A stretch of DNA of 64,000 nucleotides, taken from NCBI GenBank assembly GCA_027854065.1, contig JAQGEF010000004.1, forward strand, positions 62,001 to 126,000. Direction: 5' to 3'. The notes beneath the pieces were generated by a model. It made no database searches. It was not told the origin of the DNA and was given only the letters and a program-made list of their open reading frames with translations. Both the position numbers and the translations under genes were made by a program. Source of the DNA: Polluticaenibacter yanchengensis. Its GTDB lineage: Bacteria; Bacteroidota; Bacteroidia; Chitinophagales; Chitinophagaceae. Below are positions 54,601 to 62,289 of the stretch, piece after piece; positions within the stretch are counted from its first letter, which is position 1; each line of letters starts with the position of its first letter.

Positions 54601-55505
54601 TCAAAAGCCAGCCTCAGCAAAATAACACAATGGGCATATACCAACATTTCAATAAAAATAAAATATCCATTTCCAATGCTTCCGAAATCCGGAATGTAAA
54701 TGTAGACCAGGAATATACACTCAGGCTTAATTTAAATGACTCTGCCGATTTAGCCTATTTTAAAGTAAGAGCAGGAGATACACCGGTCTATGTTACCAAA
54801 GGCTTCAACCGCCAGGAGTTTAAATTCACCATACATAACAGGGCGTCGGGACTCGGCTTTATTACTGTAAGCGCCGTGTATGACAAACCAGATGGCGTAC
54901 ATTACTATATAGACACTCTTTTTCCGCAGATTACCAACAGTAAACCCGTAAAAGGATTCAGGATCATTGAAGATGAAGGCGTCGCATCTGAAACCTTCAG
55001 GCCAAACCTTGAAGCGCTCATTGATACCAACTGGTACCGCGTACCATTAAGCAGTCCCGAACTAAGCATTACTATAGAAGATCCCTCCATTATAACATTT
55101 GTTGACACCGCATTACAATTTGTTGCCCTTAATAGCGGCGTCACCATTGCCACCATCACCTACAAAGGATTTTCAGATGAAATAAGCCTGATTGCACAAA
55201 AAATACCGGAACCGGAGTGCTTCAACAAAACCGTAAAAACAGGCAACTTTAATGATCCCACAGTATGGAGTAAAAACCGGGTACCGCAAGCCTGCGACTC
55301 TATTGTGATTAATCACGATATTATTATCAATGTGCCATTTAACGTAAAAGCATTATCCATTAATCCCAACGTTAAAGTCACCGTATTGCCCAATATAAAA
55401 GACATTAAAATAGGTGCCCTTTATCAAAACAGGAAACCAGATAACACCCTTTTATTTTTACGTAAGAAATATTTACAGGTACCTCGAAAAGCAACAGTCT
55501 CATAA
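51663..55505 (+). CDS. Secreted beta-propeller / lipase-like alpha/beta hydrolase fusion, 1280 residues
   Basis: The N-terminal signal peptide is MKKVLLFTINYFLLFFLANS. Residues ~40-430 carry propeller repeats like those of two-component-regulator sensors (GVIWAGSQYGGLYVYHP, NIYFGTTNGLLVL, GLPSNNINGIAYDS, VIIATDNGVAIWN). Residues ~560-960 form an alpha/beta hydrolase: oxyanion region VVFVHGLASNPACWDGL, nucleophile in VSHSMGGMTIRH (Ser655), and a likely catalytic His in TADAMHTS. The C-terminal 300 residues are beta-rich; GNFNDPTVWSKNRVPQACDS resembles the start of a G8-like module. No sorting domain is visible at the end. It is flanked by no partner genes and shares a terminator with rrf2. The substrate is unknown; a lipid or ester is possible. 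Confidence 0.82.
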   Translation: MKKVLLFTINYFLLFFLANSQEQLKLKIYNSLTEPIFTTSNFKTVAVDKEGVIWAGSQYGGLYVYHPATQDWSKSSYLTNVFINDIKVDPASGIYIAQSGTSGSAAGEGNRQGGVVRFKNSKFEDYIYLSVNGTGSKSNGGLNSRMARSIWIDTNSVNKIAGRPKLWVTQNSFLTGGATSPGGIAIGENPPGQWFFAKKIKGLQIFPYTNAVSSGTPSVDAVCGNQSEVWVSVRTNYGGSEILKYSAQGQTFLGGYGPNGEFGNARRYYSNDTQAIVNKSTAGILRAGFRINAMYCDSDNRRWLGTASSSGGLILVENNNWSILNLTNLLPESFAVNNNAIAEDEYGNIYFGTTNGLLVLQANSSPQFIQSFKLYTTANGLPSNNINGIAYDSLKKEVIIATDNGVAIWNIMKPIDISLDWDFSFPKPYSNPKGVAADGVSRVYIKVKRNSDTIPPIKQVVLNIKNVRSGIESASGRLKVAIIENTYSDEASNASLLSATDLESNSKGEFVFWYKSPEDFNTGFSDLYTNVSERFEEFDVFVYYNTIDNRIDTINYKLKIVRPPVVFVHGLASNPACWDGLNDTYNGTLLKDSKIFKYTKALTMNGQGAIRENAFRLLGVSSNIPDIKTNSLQWVIDQLRIMGYASNQVDYVSHSMGGMTIRHAADEYKNLFYTNSASSYYNNYDSGYVHKYITLNTPHNSSPLADLVYDIAPNMNMHSKFYLSHLYELAPTAQIPFDFMRPTGFNYDERYWIQYPSDFEATNAIINLQIRDKTGGTNLKNTRFKNHLIVGEMGESYRLLLDKATNFLYNADLVVKAASLTKYGDYAIFLQTIITEFGYEMFRDYAYLYKAEAPEKFQDFVFVPNDIPIATKIAYFINWYSRRFGIEQYLNKSDVIVPIKSQLANQSNTLPNISFFNSTPGTADAMHTSITTRNDVGTKVKELLNAKRSNNSQFADIIPANNDVDLEKTYLPGQVTNPLLKSQPQQNNTMGIYQHFNKNKISISNASEIRNVNVDQEYTLRLNLNDSADLAYFKVRAGDTPVYVTKGFNRQEFKFTIHNRASGLGFITVSAVYDKPDGVHYYIDTLFPQITNSKPVKGFRIIEDEGVASETFRPNLEALIDTNWYRVPLSSPELSITIEDPSIITFVDTALQFVALNSGVTIATITYKGFSDEISLIAQKIPEPECFNKTVKTGNFNDPTVWSKNRVPQACDSIVINHDIIINVPFNVKALSINPNVKVTVLPNIKDIKIGALYQNRKPDNTLLFLRKKYLQVPRKATVS

Positions 55506-55550
55506 AAAGAAAGCGGCATTTTGGAAATCCAAAATGCCGCTTTCTTTTTA
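55503..55550. terminator. Bidirectional terminator shared by the fusion-protein gene and rrf2
   Basis: A near-perfect stem of about 20 base pairs (AAAGAAAGCGGCATTTTGGA against TCCAAAATGCCGCTTTCTTT) around a three-base loop, with A and T runs on either side. Both convergent stop codons sit at its two ends (55503-55505 and 55548-55550). Confidence 0.93.
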
Positions 55551-56030
55551 TCCGTTAACTTCTACTTTATAATTCTCCAATATCTTTTTCAGTATTACCG
55601 CAGACTCATGCTCCGGTCTTATAAGATCTTTAAGAGTAATCCTCTCCAGGAACTCATCCATTACCAATTGCAGCATTGTCCAAAGCGTCCTTGCGCTACA
55701 ATCGGCCGAGTTAGTACATAATCTTGGAACATCACCACCATTATGGCTATTACAAAACTCATTATCAAATAAGTCACCTCCAAGATTCTTTATCACCTCT
55801 TTCATTGCAATACTATCAGCACTACGTGCCAGTAAATAACCACCCCTGTTACCCGGTGTACTTTTAATAAAATCACCCAACCGCAACAACCTGGTCATTT
55901 TTGCCACATACGCAAAACTCAGGCCTTCAGTCTCACTCAACTGAGCAATACTCAATCCCTCGCTATCCTTACAGTTAGCAATACGCAATAAAATCCTTAA
56001 ACCATACTCTTCGTGTGCCGTTATCTTCAT
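55548..56030 (-). CDS. Rrf2 family transcriptional regulator with three cysteines
   Basis: A 160-residue winged-helix regulator. The N-terminal DNA-binding part reads ITAHEEYGLRILLRIA and LSIAQLSETEGLSFAYVAKMTRLLR with GGYLLAR as the wing. Cys93, Cys105 and Cys111 (FCNSH, RLCTN, DCSAR) match the three-cysteine pattern that holds a [2Fe-2S] cluster in IscR/SufR-like proteins. It is the last gene of the sufS-sufE-sufT-rrf2 row, only 18 bases after the DUF59 gene, so it probably senses cluster status and controls this operon. Whether it represses or activates cannot be told. Confidence 0.92.
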   Translation of the reverse strand: MKITAHEEYGLRILLRIANCKDSEGLSIAQLSETEGLSFAYVAKMTRLLRLGDFIKSTPGNRGGYLLARSADSIAMKEVIKNLGGDLFDNEFCNSHNGGDVPRLCTNSADCSARTLWTMLQLVMDEFLERITLKDLIRPEHESAVILKKILENYKVEVNG

Positions 56031-56048
56031 TATTTAAAAGTCAGGAGG

Positions 56049-56354
56049 TTACATAAATCCAAGTTCCAGTTGAGCCACTTCACTCATCATACTTTTATCC
56101 CATTTTGGCTCCCAGGTTATTTGTACATGCACATCAGTCACGCCTTCTATCGCCTTCAATTTTTCCTCCACTTCCACAGGCAGGCTTTGCGCCGCCGGGC
56201 AACTCGGTGCAGTCAGTGTCATCGTAACAAAAACGACATTATTATCCTTGATTTCCACTTTATATATCAAACCGAGATCATAAATATTCACCGGTAATTC
56301 CGGGTCATATATAGAATGCAAAACCTCATCAATTTCTTCGTGAATATTTGCCAT
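56049..56354 (-). CDS. SufT/MIP18-like DUF59 protein
   Basis: A 101-residue DUF59 (MIP18) protein. It contains VLHSIYDPELPVNIYDLGLIYKVEI, VFVTMTLTAPSCPAAQSLP with the reactive Cys52, and VHVQITWEPKWDKSMMSE. Members help assemble or transfer iron-sulfur clusters, and the SufT type occurs in suf operons. Its place between sufE (11 bases) and rrf2 supports that role. Confidence 0.92.
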   Translation of the reverse strand: MANIHEEIDEVLHSIYDPELPVNIYDLGLIYKVEIKDNNVVFVTMTLTAPSCPAAQSLPVEVEEKLKAIEGVTDVHVQITWEPKWDKSMMSEVAQLELGFM

Positions 56355-56365
56355 TTTTCTTCTTT

Positions 56366-56800
56366 TTAAGATTGTAAACTTTGCGCCTTATATGCCAATG
56401 CATAATGTTTCATTTGCTTCACCATACTTAACAGACCATTACTACGCGTTTGCGCCAGGTGACTTTTCATACCTATCCTGTCTATAAAAGTCAGTGGCGC
56501 TTCCAGTATTTCATCCGGGGTATGATTACTCAATACACGGATCAGCATACTAATCAACCCCTTTACAATAATAGCATCGCTATCCGCCGTAAATATTACC
56601 TTACCGTTTTCATAATCTGCCCCCAACCATACAGTGCTTTGACATCCACGTACAATATTATCGGCTGTTCTGTATTTTTCATCCAAAGGCTTCAGCTTCT
56701 TACCAAGATCTATAATGTATTCGTACTTGTCATCCCAGCTATCAAACAGAGCAAACTCTTCAACTATTTCATCTTCAATTTCAGCGATGGTATTATTCAT
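56366..56800 (-). CDS. sufE: SufE sulfur acceptor
   Basis: A 144-residue protein that takes persulfide sulfur from SufS. It begins with an acidic helix (IEDEIVEEFALFDSWDDKYEYIIDLGKKL), has the acceptor Cys53 in NIVRGCQSTVWLGAD, and ends with MKSHLAQTRSNGLLSMVKQMK. It lies next to sufS, separated from it by one E1 repeat element, so the transcript from sufS probably passes through the element. Confidence 0.94.
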   Translation of the reverse strand: MNNTIAEIEDEIVEEFALFDSWDDKYEYIIDLGKKLKPLDEKYRTADNIVRGCQSTVWLGADYENGKVIFTADSDAIIVKGLISMLIRVLSNHTPDEILEAPLTFIDRIGMKSHLAQTRSNGLLSMVKQMKHYALAYKAQSLQS

Positions 56801-56819
56801 AAAATTCTTTTCATTTATT

Positions 56820-56981
56820 CGGGGCGTTCAAACATCAGGCCCCTATTCAACATTTGTCCCGGCTGCTTTGGGGTACCGCCCCGCGCACTTTTCCGGTCTT
56901 ATACCAATCAGTATATTTTATACAGATAGCCATTCAGCGCGGGGCCGTCGCTAAAGCGCCGCCCACACATCCGGCAGCCAC
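56820..56981 (-). repeat. Dispersed intergenic element E1, GC-hairpin interior (copy 4, inverted)
   Basis: Minus-strand reading starts GGCTGCCGGATGTGTGGGCGG, continues with the hairpin GGCCCCGCGC ... GCGCGGGGCGG, and matches the element at 2120-2288. It sits between sufS and sufE, within what should be one transcript. The far end is looser (CAGCCGGGACAAATG, then ACGCCCCG). Confidence 0.8.
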
Positions 56982-57014
56982 CCGGCATTAGAAATCCTAT
57001 AATCCCCTCACCGG

Positions 57015-58259
57015 CTACCTCAATATCCTCACCGCCTTTTTCAAAGCGTCAACAAATACGTCAATTTCCTCTTTGGTATTATACACCGCATAAGAAGCGC
57101 GGATCGTTCCCGGGATCTCACAGCGGTCCATTAAAGGTTGCGCACAGTGGTGACCCGTTCTAACAGCAATCCCCTTATTATCCAGTAAAATGCCAACATC
57201 CTGCGGGTGAATACCATCTATCACAAAAGAAGTAAGGCTCACTTTACTGGCAGCCTGGCCAATAATCTTCAGGCCATCAATATCCAGCAACAGGTTTTCG
57301 CCATAAACCAACAACTCATCTTCGTGCGCACGGATCTTAGACTTGCCCAGCTGCTCAATAAATTCAAATGCCGATTTAAGAACAATAACATCCGCAATAT
57401 TCGGCGTGCCCGCTTCGTATTTATAAGGAATTTCATTATAAACAGTTTCAGCAAAACTTACCGTTTTAATCATTTCGCCACCACCCTGGTACACAGGCAT
57501 TTCATTCAGCCAGTCCGCCTTGCCATACAAAGCACCCACACCCGTTGGCCCGTACATCTTATGGCCGGAGAATGCAAAAAAGTCACAATCCAGGTCCTGT
57601 ACATCAATATCCAGGTGCACAGTACTCTGAGCGCCGTCCACCAAAACCAACGCACCCACATTATGAGCAGCAGTAATAATATCCTTTACAGGGTTAACCG
57701 TACCCAACGCATTAGAAACATGAACAATCGATACAAATTTCGTACGTTCGGAAAGCAAGCCGTAAAATACCTCCATATCCAGCTCCCCCTTATCTGTTAC
57801 CGGGATCACTTTCAAAATAGCCCCCTTCTCTCCGCAAACAATTTGCCACGGAACAATATTCGAATGGTGCTCCATCCCACTGATAATCACCTCATCACCA
57901 GCTTTAAGGTTCGCCCTGCCCCATGTTTGAGCAACCAGGTTAATCCCTTCAGTAGTACCCTTTGTAAACAACACCTGGGAACGGTCAGCCGCATTAATAT
58001 GCTTCTGAACAATATCACGCGTCGCTTCAAATGCCGCCGTTGCCTCCTCTGCCAATGTATGAATACCCCTGTGGATATTCGCATTATAGTTAGAATAATA
58101 GTCAACAAGAGCATCAATCACCATCTGAGGCTTCTGCGAGGTAGCAGCATTATCAAAATATACCAGCGGTTTGCCTTTAACCTCACGTTTCAAAATAGGG
58201 AATTGCGCCCGGATATCAGCGATATCTAAGTCCGTAAAACGGTGAATTGTTTGCGTCAT
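57015..58259 (-). CDS. sufS: Cysteine desulfurase SufS
   Basis: A 414-residue PLP enzyme that removes sulfur from cysteine for cluster assembly. It starts with IRAQFPILKREVKGKPLVYFDNAATSQKP. The PLP lysine is in CDFFAFSGHKMYGPTGVGALYG, and the persulfide cysteine Cys372 is in VRTGHHCAQPLMDR. The short active-site loop identifies the SufS (class II) branch. It heads the sufS-sufE-sufT-rrf2 set, with a TATCTTTG box 34 bases upstream. The scaffold genes sufB, sufC and sufD are not adjacent. Confidence 0.96.
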   Translation of the reverse strand: MTQTIHRFTDLDIADIRAQFPILKREVKGKPLVYFDNAATSQKPQMVIDALVDYYSNYNANIHRGIHTLAEEATAAFEATRDIVQKHINAADRSQVLFTKGTTEGINLVAQTWGRANLKAGDEVIISGMEHHSNIVPWQIVCGEKGAILKVIPVTDKGELDMEVFYGLLSERTKFVSIVHVSNALGTVNPVKDIITAAHNVGALVLVDGAQSTVHLDIDVQDLDCDFFAFSGHKMYGPTGVGALYGKADWLNEMPVYQGGGEMIKTVSFAETVYNEIPYKYEAGTPNIADVIVLKSAFEFIEQLGKSKIRAHEDELLVYGENLLLDIDGLKIIGQAASKVSLTSFVIDGIHPQDVGILLDNKGIAVRTGHHCAQPLMDRCEIPGTIRASYAVYNTKEEIDVFVDALKKAVRILR

Positions 58260-58292
58260 TATTAAAAATCTACGATTATTTAATTAAGATTA

Positions 58293-58300
58293 CAAAGATA
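58293..58300 (-). promoter_or_regulatory. Putative -7 promoter box of the sufS set
   Basis: Minus-strand reading TATCTTTG matches TAnnTTTG, with a TTTG about 14 bases upstream (closer than usual). It lies 34 bases before the sufS ATG. No obvious Rrf2 operator palindrome was found. Confidence 0.45.
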
Positions 58301-58448
58301 ACAAGCCCGTTCTACAAAAAAGTATAAATAATACCTAAGATTAAATGAATGAGCCAGCTCCCGTAGGAATGACCATGCTGTAAAAACAAGCAGAATAGCA
58401 TTCAAAGCACAGATTACTTTAAACAAAGTTCACCAAACGCTCCAAAAA

Positions 58449-59981
58449 CTATTTACATAGGTTATCACTATTCAAATTATAAGGGTGCCTTTTAAGATCA
58501 GAAACACTGAACGGGATTTTCTCGTTATTATTTCTTTTTAAAACAGCTTTAAAAGTTGGCAAAGAAGTATCCACCATTATCACAACAGCACTTTCAGCAG
58601 GTAAATACAAACCGGCCATTTTAGCAATTGGAACTCCCGGAGTCATCAAAGTATCCTTATTGGTAAGCGGCAATGCTTCCACTTTGGTAACCATTTCTCT
58701 CGTCTTATTAGGTAAGCGGAAATCAGGATAATCCAAATATACCAGGTACATAGACAATACAATTGCTGCCAGGTATGGCAACGATAAGAATTTTACAAGA
58801 CCAGGCACCCCGCTCTTAACCAGGTAGGCCAGTGCACCACCAATCAAAATAGTAACCGGCACAACTCCAAAACTGGAATATGGCATATTAAAAGAAATAG
58901 TATGGCCGTTTTTCAAGGACAATAAAAGACTAAAAACCACCGGCATAATCCCCAATATACAAAAAGCCATTACCTGCTTTTGTATAAAACGGTTGTTCAT
59001 TTTATATAAATAAAACACAGCCCCCAACGGCACTATAATCAACCATAAAAAGTTCCTGATCTGGGTCAGTTTCTGAAGCTTTAAACCCAATTCCAGGGTA
59101 ATATAATTAAAAGAACACTTAATCAGGTTGCCAATTGAAGCCGGTTCAATACCATTATTATAAGCCAGGTTTACATCAGTAGCTAGCATATTGGTATAGT
59201 AGTCATTTATGGCATTCATATTTTTTGAGCCCTCCATACCACCATTCAGCATCCAGTAGCTCATTAAAGACAATGGAATAAGCGCCGCTATAAACAAATG
59301 CAACCATGTTTGCCCCTTCCTTACAAAAATTAAAGAGATAACAATATGAGCCAGGAAAACATATACAGATAGATAATGGCTCAACAACGACACCCCAACC
59401 GCAAGGCCATATAATACTATAAAATAAATACGCTTCGTTTTACCTGTGATCTCAAAAAAACAAAGATTCCAGAAACAATAAGTAGCCAGTAAAGAAAAAT
59501 ACATCGCCATAGAATAAGGTCGCGCTTCCTGCGAATATCTCAAAAGCATCGGGCTCACTATCAGCAATAAAATAGTAACTAACGCCGCATCTTTACCAAA
59601 TACCCTGTTCGCAAATTTTGCACCCAACAATATCGTAAGAACAGCAAAAACAACAGATGGAAACCTCAGACTCCAGTCACTGGAACCAAACAACTTCGTC
59701 TGAAAATATAAAACCCAGTTAAATAACAAACTGTTGCCATTATCTTCAATCGTCGCTTTAACCACGCCTGCCATATTATAATTACCATACAGATCTTTCG
59801 GTTCAAAACCATTAGGCAGAGCCTGCAATTCGTCATATTTTAATCCATGGCTGATTAAAAAAGAAACCCGCTCATCCACCCAGATCCCATGACTGTCCAA
59901 TCCTACCAAACGGGTAATAAATGCTACAAGAATTAAAGCAACAAAAACAACAGATGGTTTTATACGACTAACGGAAAGCAT
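58449..59981 (-). CDS. GT39/ArnT-like integral membrane glycosyltransferase
   Basis: A 510-residue GT-C fold protein with about eleven hydrophobic helices. The first loop contains the catalytic-type acidic pair GLDSHGIWVDERVSFLISHGLKY, and SLRFPSVVFAVLTILLGAKF and MLLRYSQEARPYSMAMYFSLLATY are typical of the PMT_2/GT39 group. It would transfer a sugar from a polyprenyl-phosphate donor on the periplasmic side. Its start overlaps the end of the GT2 gene by 14 bases. The GT2 enzyme probably makes the polyprenyl-phosphate sugar that this enzyme uses. Confidence 0.88.
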   Translation of the reverse strand: MLSVSRIKPSVVFVALILVAFITRLVGLDSHGIWVDERVSFLISHGLKYDELQALPNGFEPKDLYGNYNMAGVVKATIEDNGNSLLFNWVLYFQTKLFGSSDWSLRFPSVVFAVLTILLGAKFANRVFGKDAALVTILLLIVSPMLLRYSQEARPYSMAMYFSLLATYCFWNLCFFEITGKTKRIYFIVLYGLAVGVSLLSHYLSVYVFLAHIVISLIFVRKGQTWLHLFIAALIPLSLMSYWMLNGGMEGSKNMNAINDYYTNMLATDVNLAYNNGIEPASIGNLIKCSFNYITLELGLKLQKLTQIRNFLWLIIVPLGAVFYLYKMNNRFIQKQVMAFCILGIMPVVFSLLLSLKNGHTISFNMPYSSFGVVPVTILIGGALAYLVKSGVPGLVKFLSLPYLAAIVLSMYLVYLDYPDFRLPNKTREMVTKVEALPLTNKDTLMTPGVPIAKMAGLYLPAESAVVIMVDTSLPTFKAVLKRNNNEKIPFSVSDLKRHPYNLNSDNLCK

Positions 59982-60714
59982 GTTTCTTAACGAGATTTAA
60001 AGTTTGCTTAATAGTTCTTCCCACATTCATTTTACTCGCACCCTGCTTTCTGTCATATCTTAAAATCATCGGTACTTCGTGAAAAATAGCACCCACCTTT
60101 TTCAGCTTTAAAAGAATTTCTGCCATACACGCAAACCCCTCCTCTTCAATAAACTTTTCACCAAATACCTGCTTCGCCTTATGAAGAATCCCCACTCTGT
60201 ATGCCCTGAAGCCACAGGTATAATCCCTTACACCCTTTATAGGCGTAAAAATCCTGAAAATAGCGCCCGCACACCAACTCGTCAGTTTGCGAAAAGCAGT
60301 TAATCCTAAAATCCTAGCACCATCCCTGTAGCGGGAAGCGATAACAACATCACTACCCTTTAATATCTGGTACGCCATATCATCTATCAAAAACGGGCTC
60401 TGAGTATCATCAGCATCCTGGATAACAATAATATCATCATCACACACCGGTTGAGACAAAACATAATTGATACCCTGGCGCACAGCATTCGCCAGGCCCT
60501 TATTAGGAATAATATCTAAAACATGTTTATTACAGAAAACATCCGCATTTTTAGCAATTTCAGAAGTATTATCGGTACTACCATCATTTACTACCAATAA
60601 ATTGATATGCCATCTTTTTTGCCATTGCGCATAATTACTTATACGCGTCATTAAATTCAATAAATCCAGGGACTCATTATATGCAGGTAGCACAACCCAA
60701 ATGTTATTACCCAT
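59968..60714 (-). CDS. GT2 glycosyltransferase, dolichol/undecaprenyl-phosphate sugar synthase-like
   Basis: A 248-residue GT-A enzyme. It begins IWVVLPAYNESLDLLNLM, contains LLVVNDGSTDNT and IVIQDADDTQSP (DXD region), and continues with SDVVIASRYRDGARILGL, DYTCGFRAYRV and EVPMILRYDRKQGASKMN. The pattern matches polyprenyl-phosphate mannose/glucose synthases. No C-terminal membrane helices are present, so it works at the membrane surface. The downstream overlapping GT39 gene is the likely consumer of its product. Confidence 0.9.
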   Translation of the reverse strand: MGNNIWVVLPAYNESLDLLNLMTRISNYAQWQKRWHINLLVVNDGSTDNTSEIAKNADVFCNKHVLDIIPNKGLANAVRQGINYVLSQPVCDDDIIVIQDADDTQSPFLIDDMAYQILKGSDVVIASRYRDGARILGLTAFRKLTSWCAGAIFRIFTPIKGVRDYTCGFRAYRVGILHKAKQVFGEKFIEEEGFACMAEILLKLKKVGAIFHEVPMILRYDRKQGASKMNVGRTIKQTLNLVKKHAFR

Positions 60715-60927
60715 AAGTACTAATTAGTACAAAAAAAAGATATTTTTTGTTCATAATCGAAAAATAAACAAATTGTTTTAAAAAGATATTTCTAAATAAA
60801 CGATAACCATAAAAATTAGTACAACGCTACATATATATTAATAAAATAAACATACATTCAGTCCCCTGCAAATCAGGTCTGGATAAGTTTAATAAAAAAT
60901 CTAACTTTATCCTAAAGTAATTAAGCG

Positions 60928-61500
60928 GTGAATAAATTAAAAGACTTCAAATACAAACTCATTATGTTTGTAGGTAAATATTTAAAACTAAATAAGAAAA
61001 TGTCTAATACCAAAGAAAACCAGGCACCTGTAAGTTTTTACAGTCTATCTGCCACATTAAATAACGGCAAAGAATTCACATTTGAATCCCTCAAAGGCAA
61101 AAATGTATTAATCGTCAACTTAGCCTCAGCATGCGGCTATACCCCGCAGTATGAAGATCTCGAAAAACTATACCAGGCATACAAAGGTAAACTCGAGATA
61201 CTAGGGTTCCCATGCAATCAGTTCGGGGCCCAGGAACAAGGCAGCGATGAAGAAATAGCCACCTTCTGCAAAGTAAATTTCGGCGTAACATTCCCGTTAT
61301 TCAAGAAAGCAGACGTAAAAGGCAGCGAACAACAACCCGTTTACAAATGGCTCACAGATGCTACGTTAAACGGATGGAACAGCCAGGAACCAACCTGGAA
61401 CTTTTATAAATACTTTATTGATACAAACGGCGAGCTACAGACAACAATGGCATCCGGCGTCGCACCATTCGATGAAGCATTGACCCAATTAATAAAATAA
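60928..61500 (+). CDS. Glutathione peroxidase family protein (Cys type)
   Basis: A 190-residue thioredoxin-fold peroxidase. The peroxidatic cysteine (selenocysteine in some homologues) is Cys69 in NLASACGYTPQY, with the Gln in EILGFPCNQFGAQEQG and the Trp in EPTWNFYKYFID completing the active site. It begins at a GTG (60928) in my choice; ATG codons at 60964 and 61000 are alternatives that trim a basic, mildly hydrophobic N-terminal stretch. Bacterial members without glutathione systems usually use thioredoxin. The gene is followed 19 bases later by a small membrane protein, possibly cotranscribed. Confidence 0.92.
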   Translation: MNKLKDFKYKLIMFVGKYLKLNKKMSNTKENQAPVSFYSLSATLNNGKEFTFESLKGKNVLIVNLASACGYTPQYEDLEKLYQAYKGKLEILGFPCNQFGAQEQGSDEEIATFCKVNFGVTFPLFKKADVKGSEQQPVYKWLTDATLNGWNSQEPTWNFYKYFIDTNGELQTTMASGVAPFDEALTQLIK

Positions 61501-61519
61501 ACCCAACCCCTGTACTCTT

Positions 61520-62062
61520 ATGTTTACAAAAGAAAATGCCGAAGCATATTTTGTGTACAGCAAAACAATTGGTCTCGTATTTTTAATCATTGGCGCCGCG
61601 GCCATATTAGTAGCAGGCGGGCTCTGCATCTGGGGCAAAACCCCATTGCTCAAAGGCGTAGCCCTGGGGCTCATACTCATGTCCATCTTCCAGTTGTTTT
61701 TTGGATACAAAGAATATTCGCAAAGCGACAGCCAAAGAAAAGCCGTCATTTATCAAATGAGCCTCGACCCCGAATCAGTCAAAAACAAAGCATTGATAAA
61801 AGCACACAACATAGCCAGGCTCAGTACATACGCCACTTATGCCTTCATCACAATAGGCATAACAGGGCTATTGCTTTTAATAAAATTTGGCTACATCACT
61901 CCCGATATCAACAACAATAAAACACAACTCCTCAAAGGTATTGGCATTGGCATACTGTTACAATCCGTACTCTGTTTAATGGGGAACGGCGCTTTCGATA
62001 TCCAGACCAGGAAATACATAAAAGGACTAAACAGCTACTTAAATAACAGCAACATGCAGTAA
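61520..62062 (+). CDS. Small integral membrane protein, unknown function
   Basis: A 180-residue protein with four hydrophobic segments arranged as two hairpins (about residues 16-38, 44-61, 105-123 and 137-155) and hydrophilic linkers. The first helix pair is IGLVFLIIGAAAILVAGGL and GVALGLILMSIFQLFFG. The second pair contains a similar GIGIGILLQSVLCLMG, hinting at internal duplication. No family is recognised. It lies 19 bases behind the glutathione peroxidase on the same strand, suggesting cotranscription, and ends 13 bases before an E2 repeat. Confidence 0.7.
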   Translation: MFTKENAEAYFVYSKTIGLVFLIIGAAAILVAGGLCIWGKTPLLKGVALGLILMSIFQLFFGYKEYSQSDSQRKAVIYQMSLDPESVKNKALIKAHNIARLSTYATYAFITIGITGLLLLIKFGYITPDINNNKTQLLKGIGIGILLQSVLCLMGNGAFDIQTRKYIKGLNSYLNNSNMQ

Positions 62063-62075
62063 TAATATTTGTTAT

Positions 62076-62262
62076 GGCGCGTGCTTTTGGCAAGCAGCCA
62101 CAGCAACCATTGATATCTTGTTCAGTTGCCAAAAAGCACCGGGCTATCCGCAGTACTCCGCGGCCGCCAGGTGCTTTCATTTATAGCAGGTAAAACAAAA
62201 AATATATCCTACACTTTTCAGGCGGCCTTGCGGGGTACTCTGCTACTATCCCTCGCGCTTCC
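62076..62262 (+). repeat. Dispersed intergenic element E2 (copy 3)
   Basis: First stem GTGCTTTTGGCAA (62081-62093) against TTGCCAAAAAGCAC (62126-62139), one bulge, then CGGGCTATCCGCAGTACTCC, a GGCCGCC...GGCGGCC region, and GGGGTACTCTGCTACTATCC with a CTCGCGCT end. Between the two halves is an AT-rich loop that is longer than in copies 1 and 2. It lies between convergent genes. Confidence 0.85.
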
Positions 62263-62289
62263 ATAATGCCTGCCTACTTTAAAAAACAA

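Noticed and set aside
57207..58229. 340-codon plus-strand frame
   Set aside because: Fully antisense to sufS, whose motifs are complete. The long antisense frame is a by-product of codon use.
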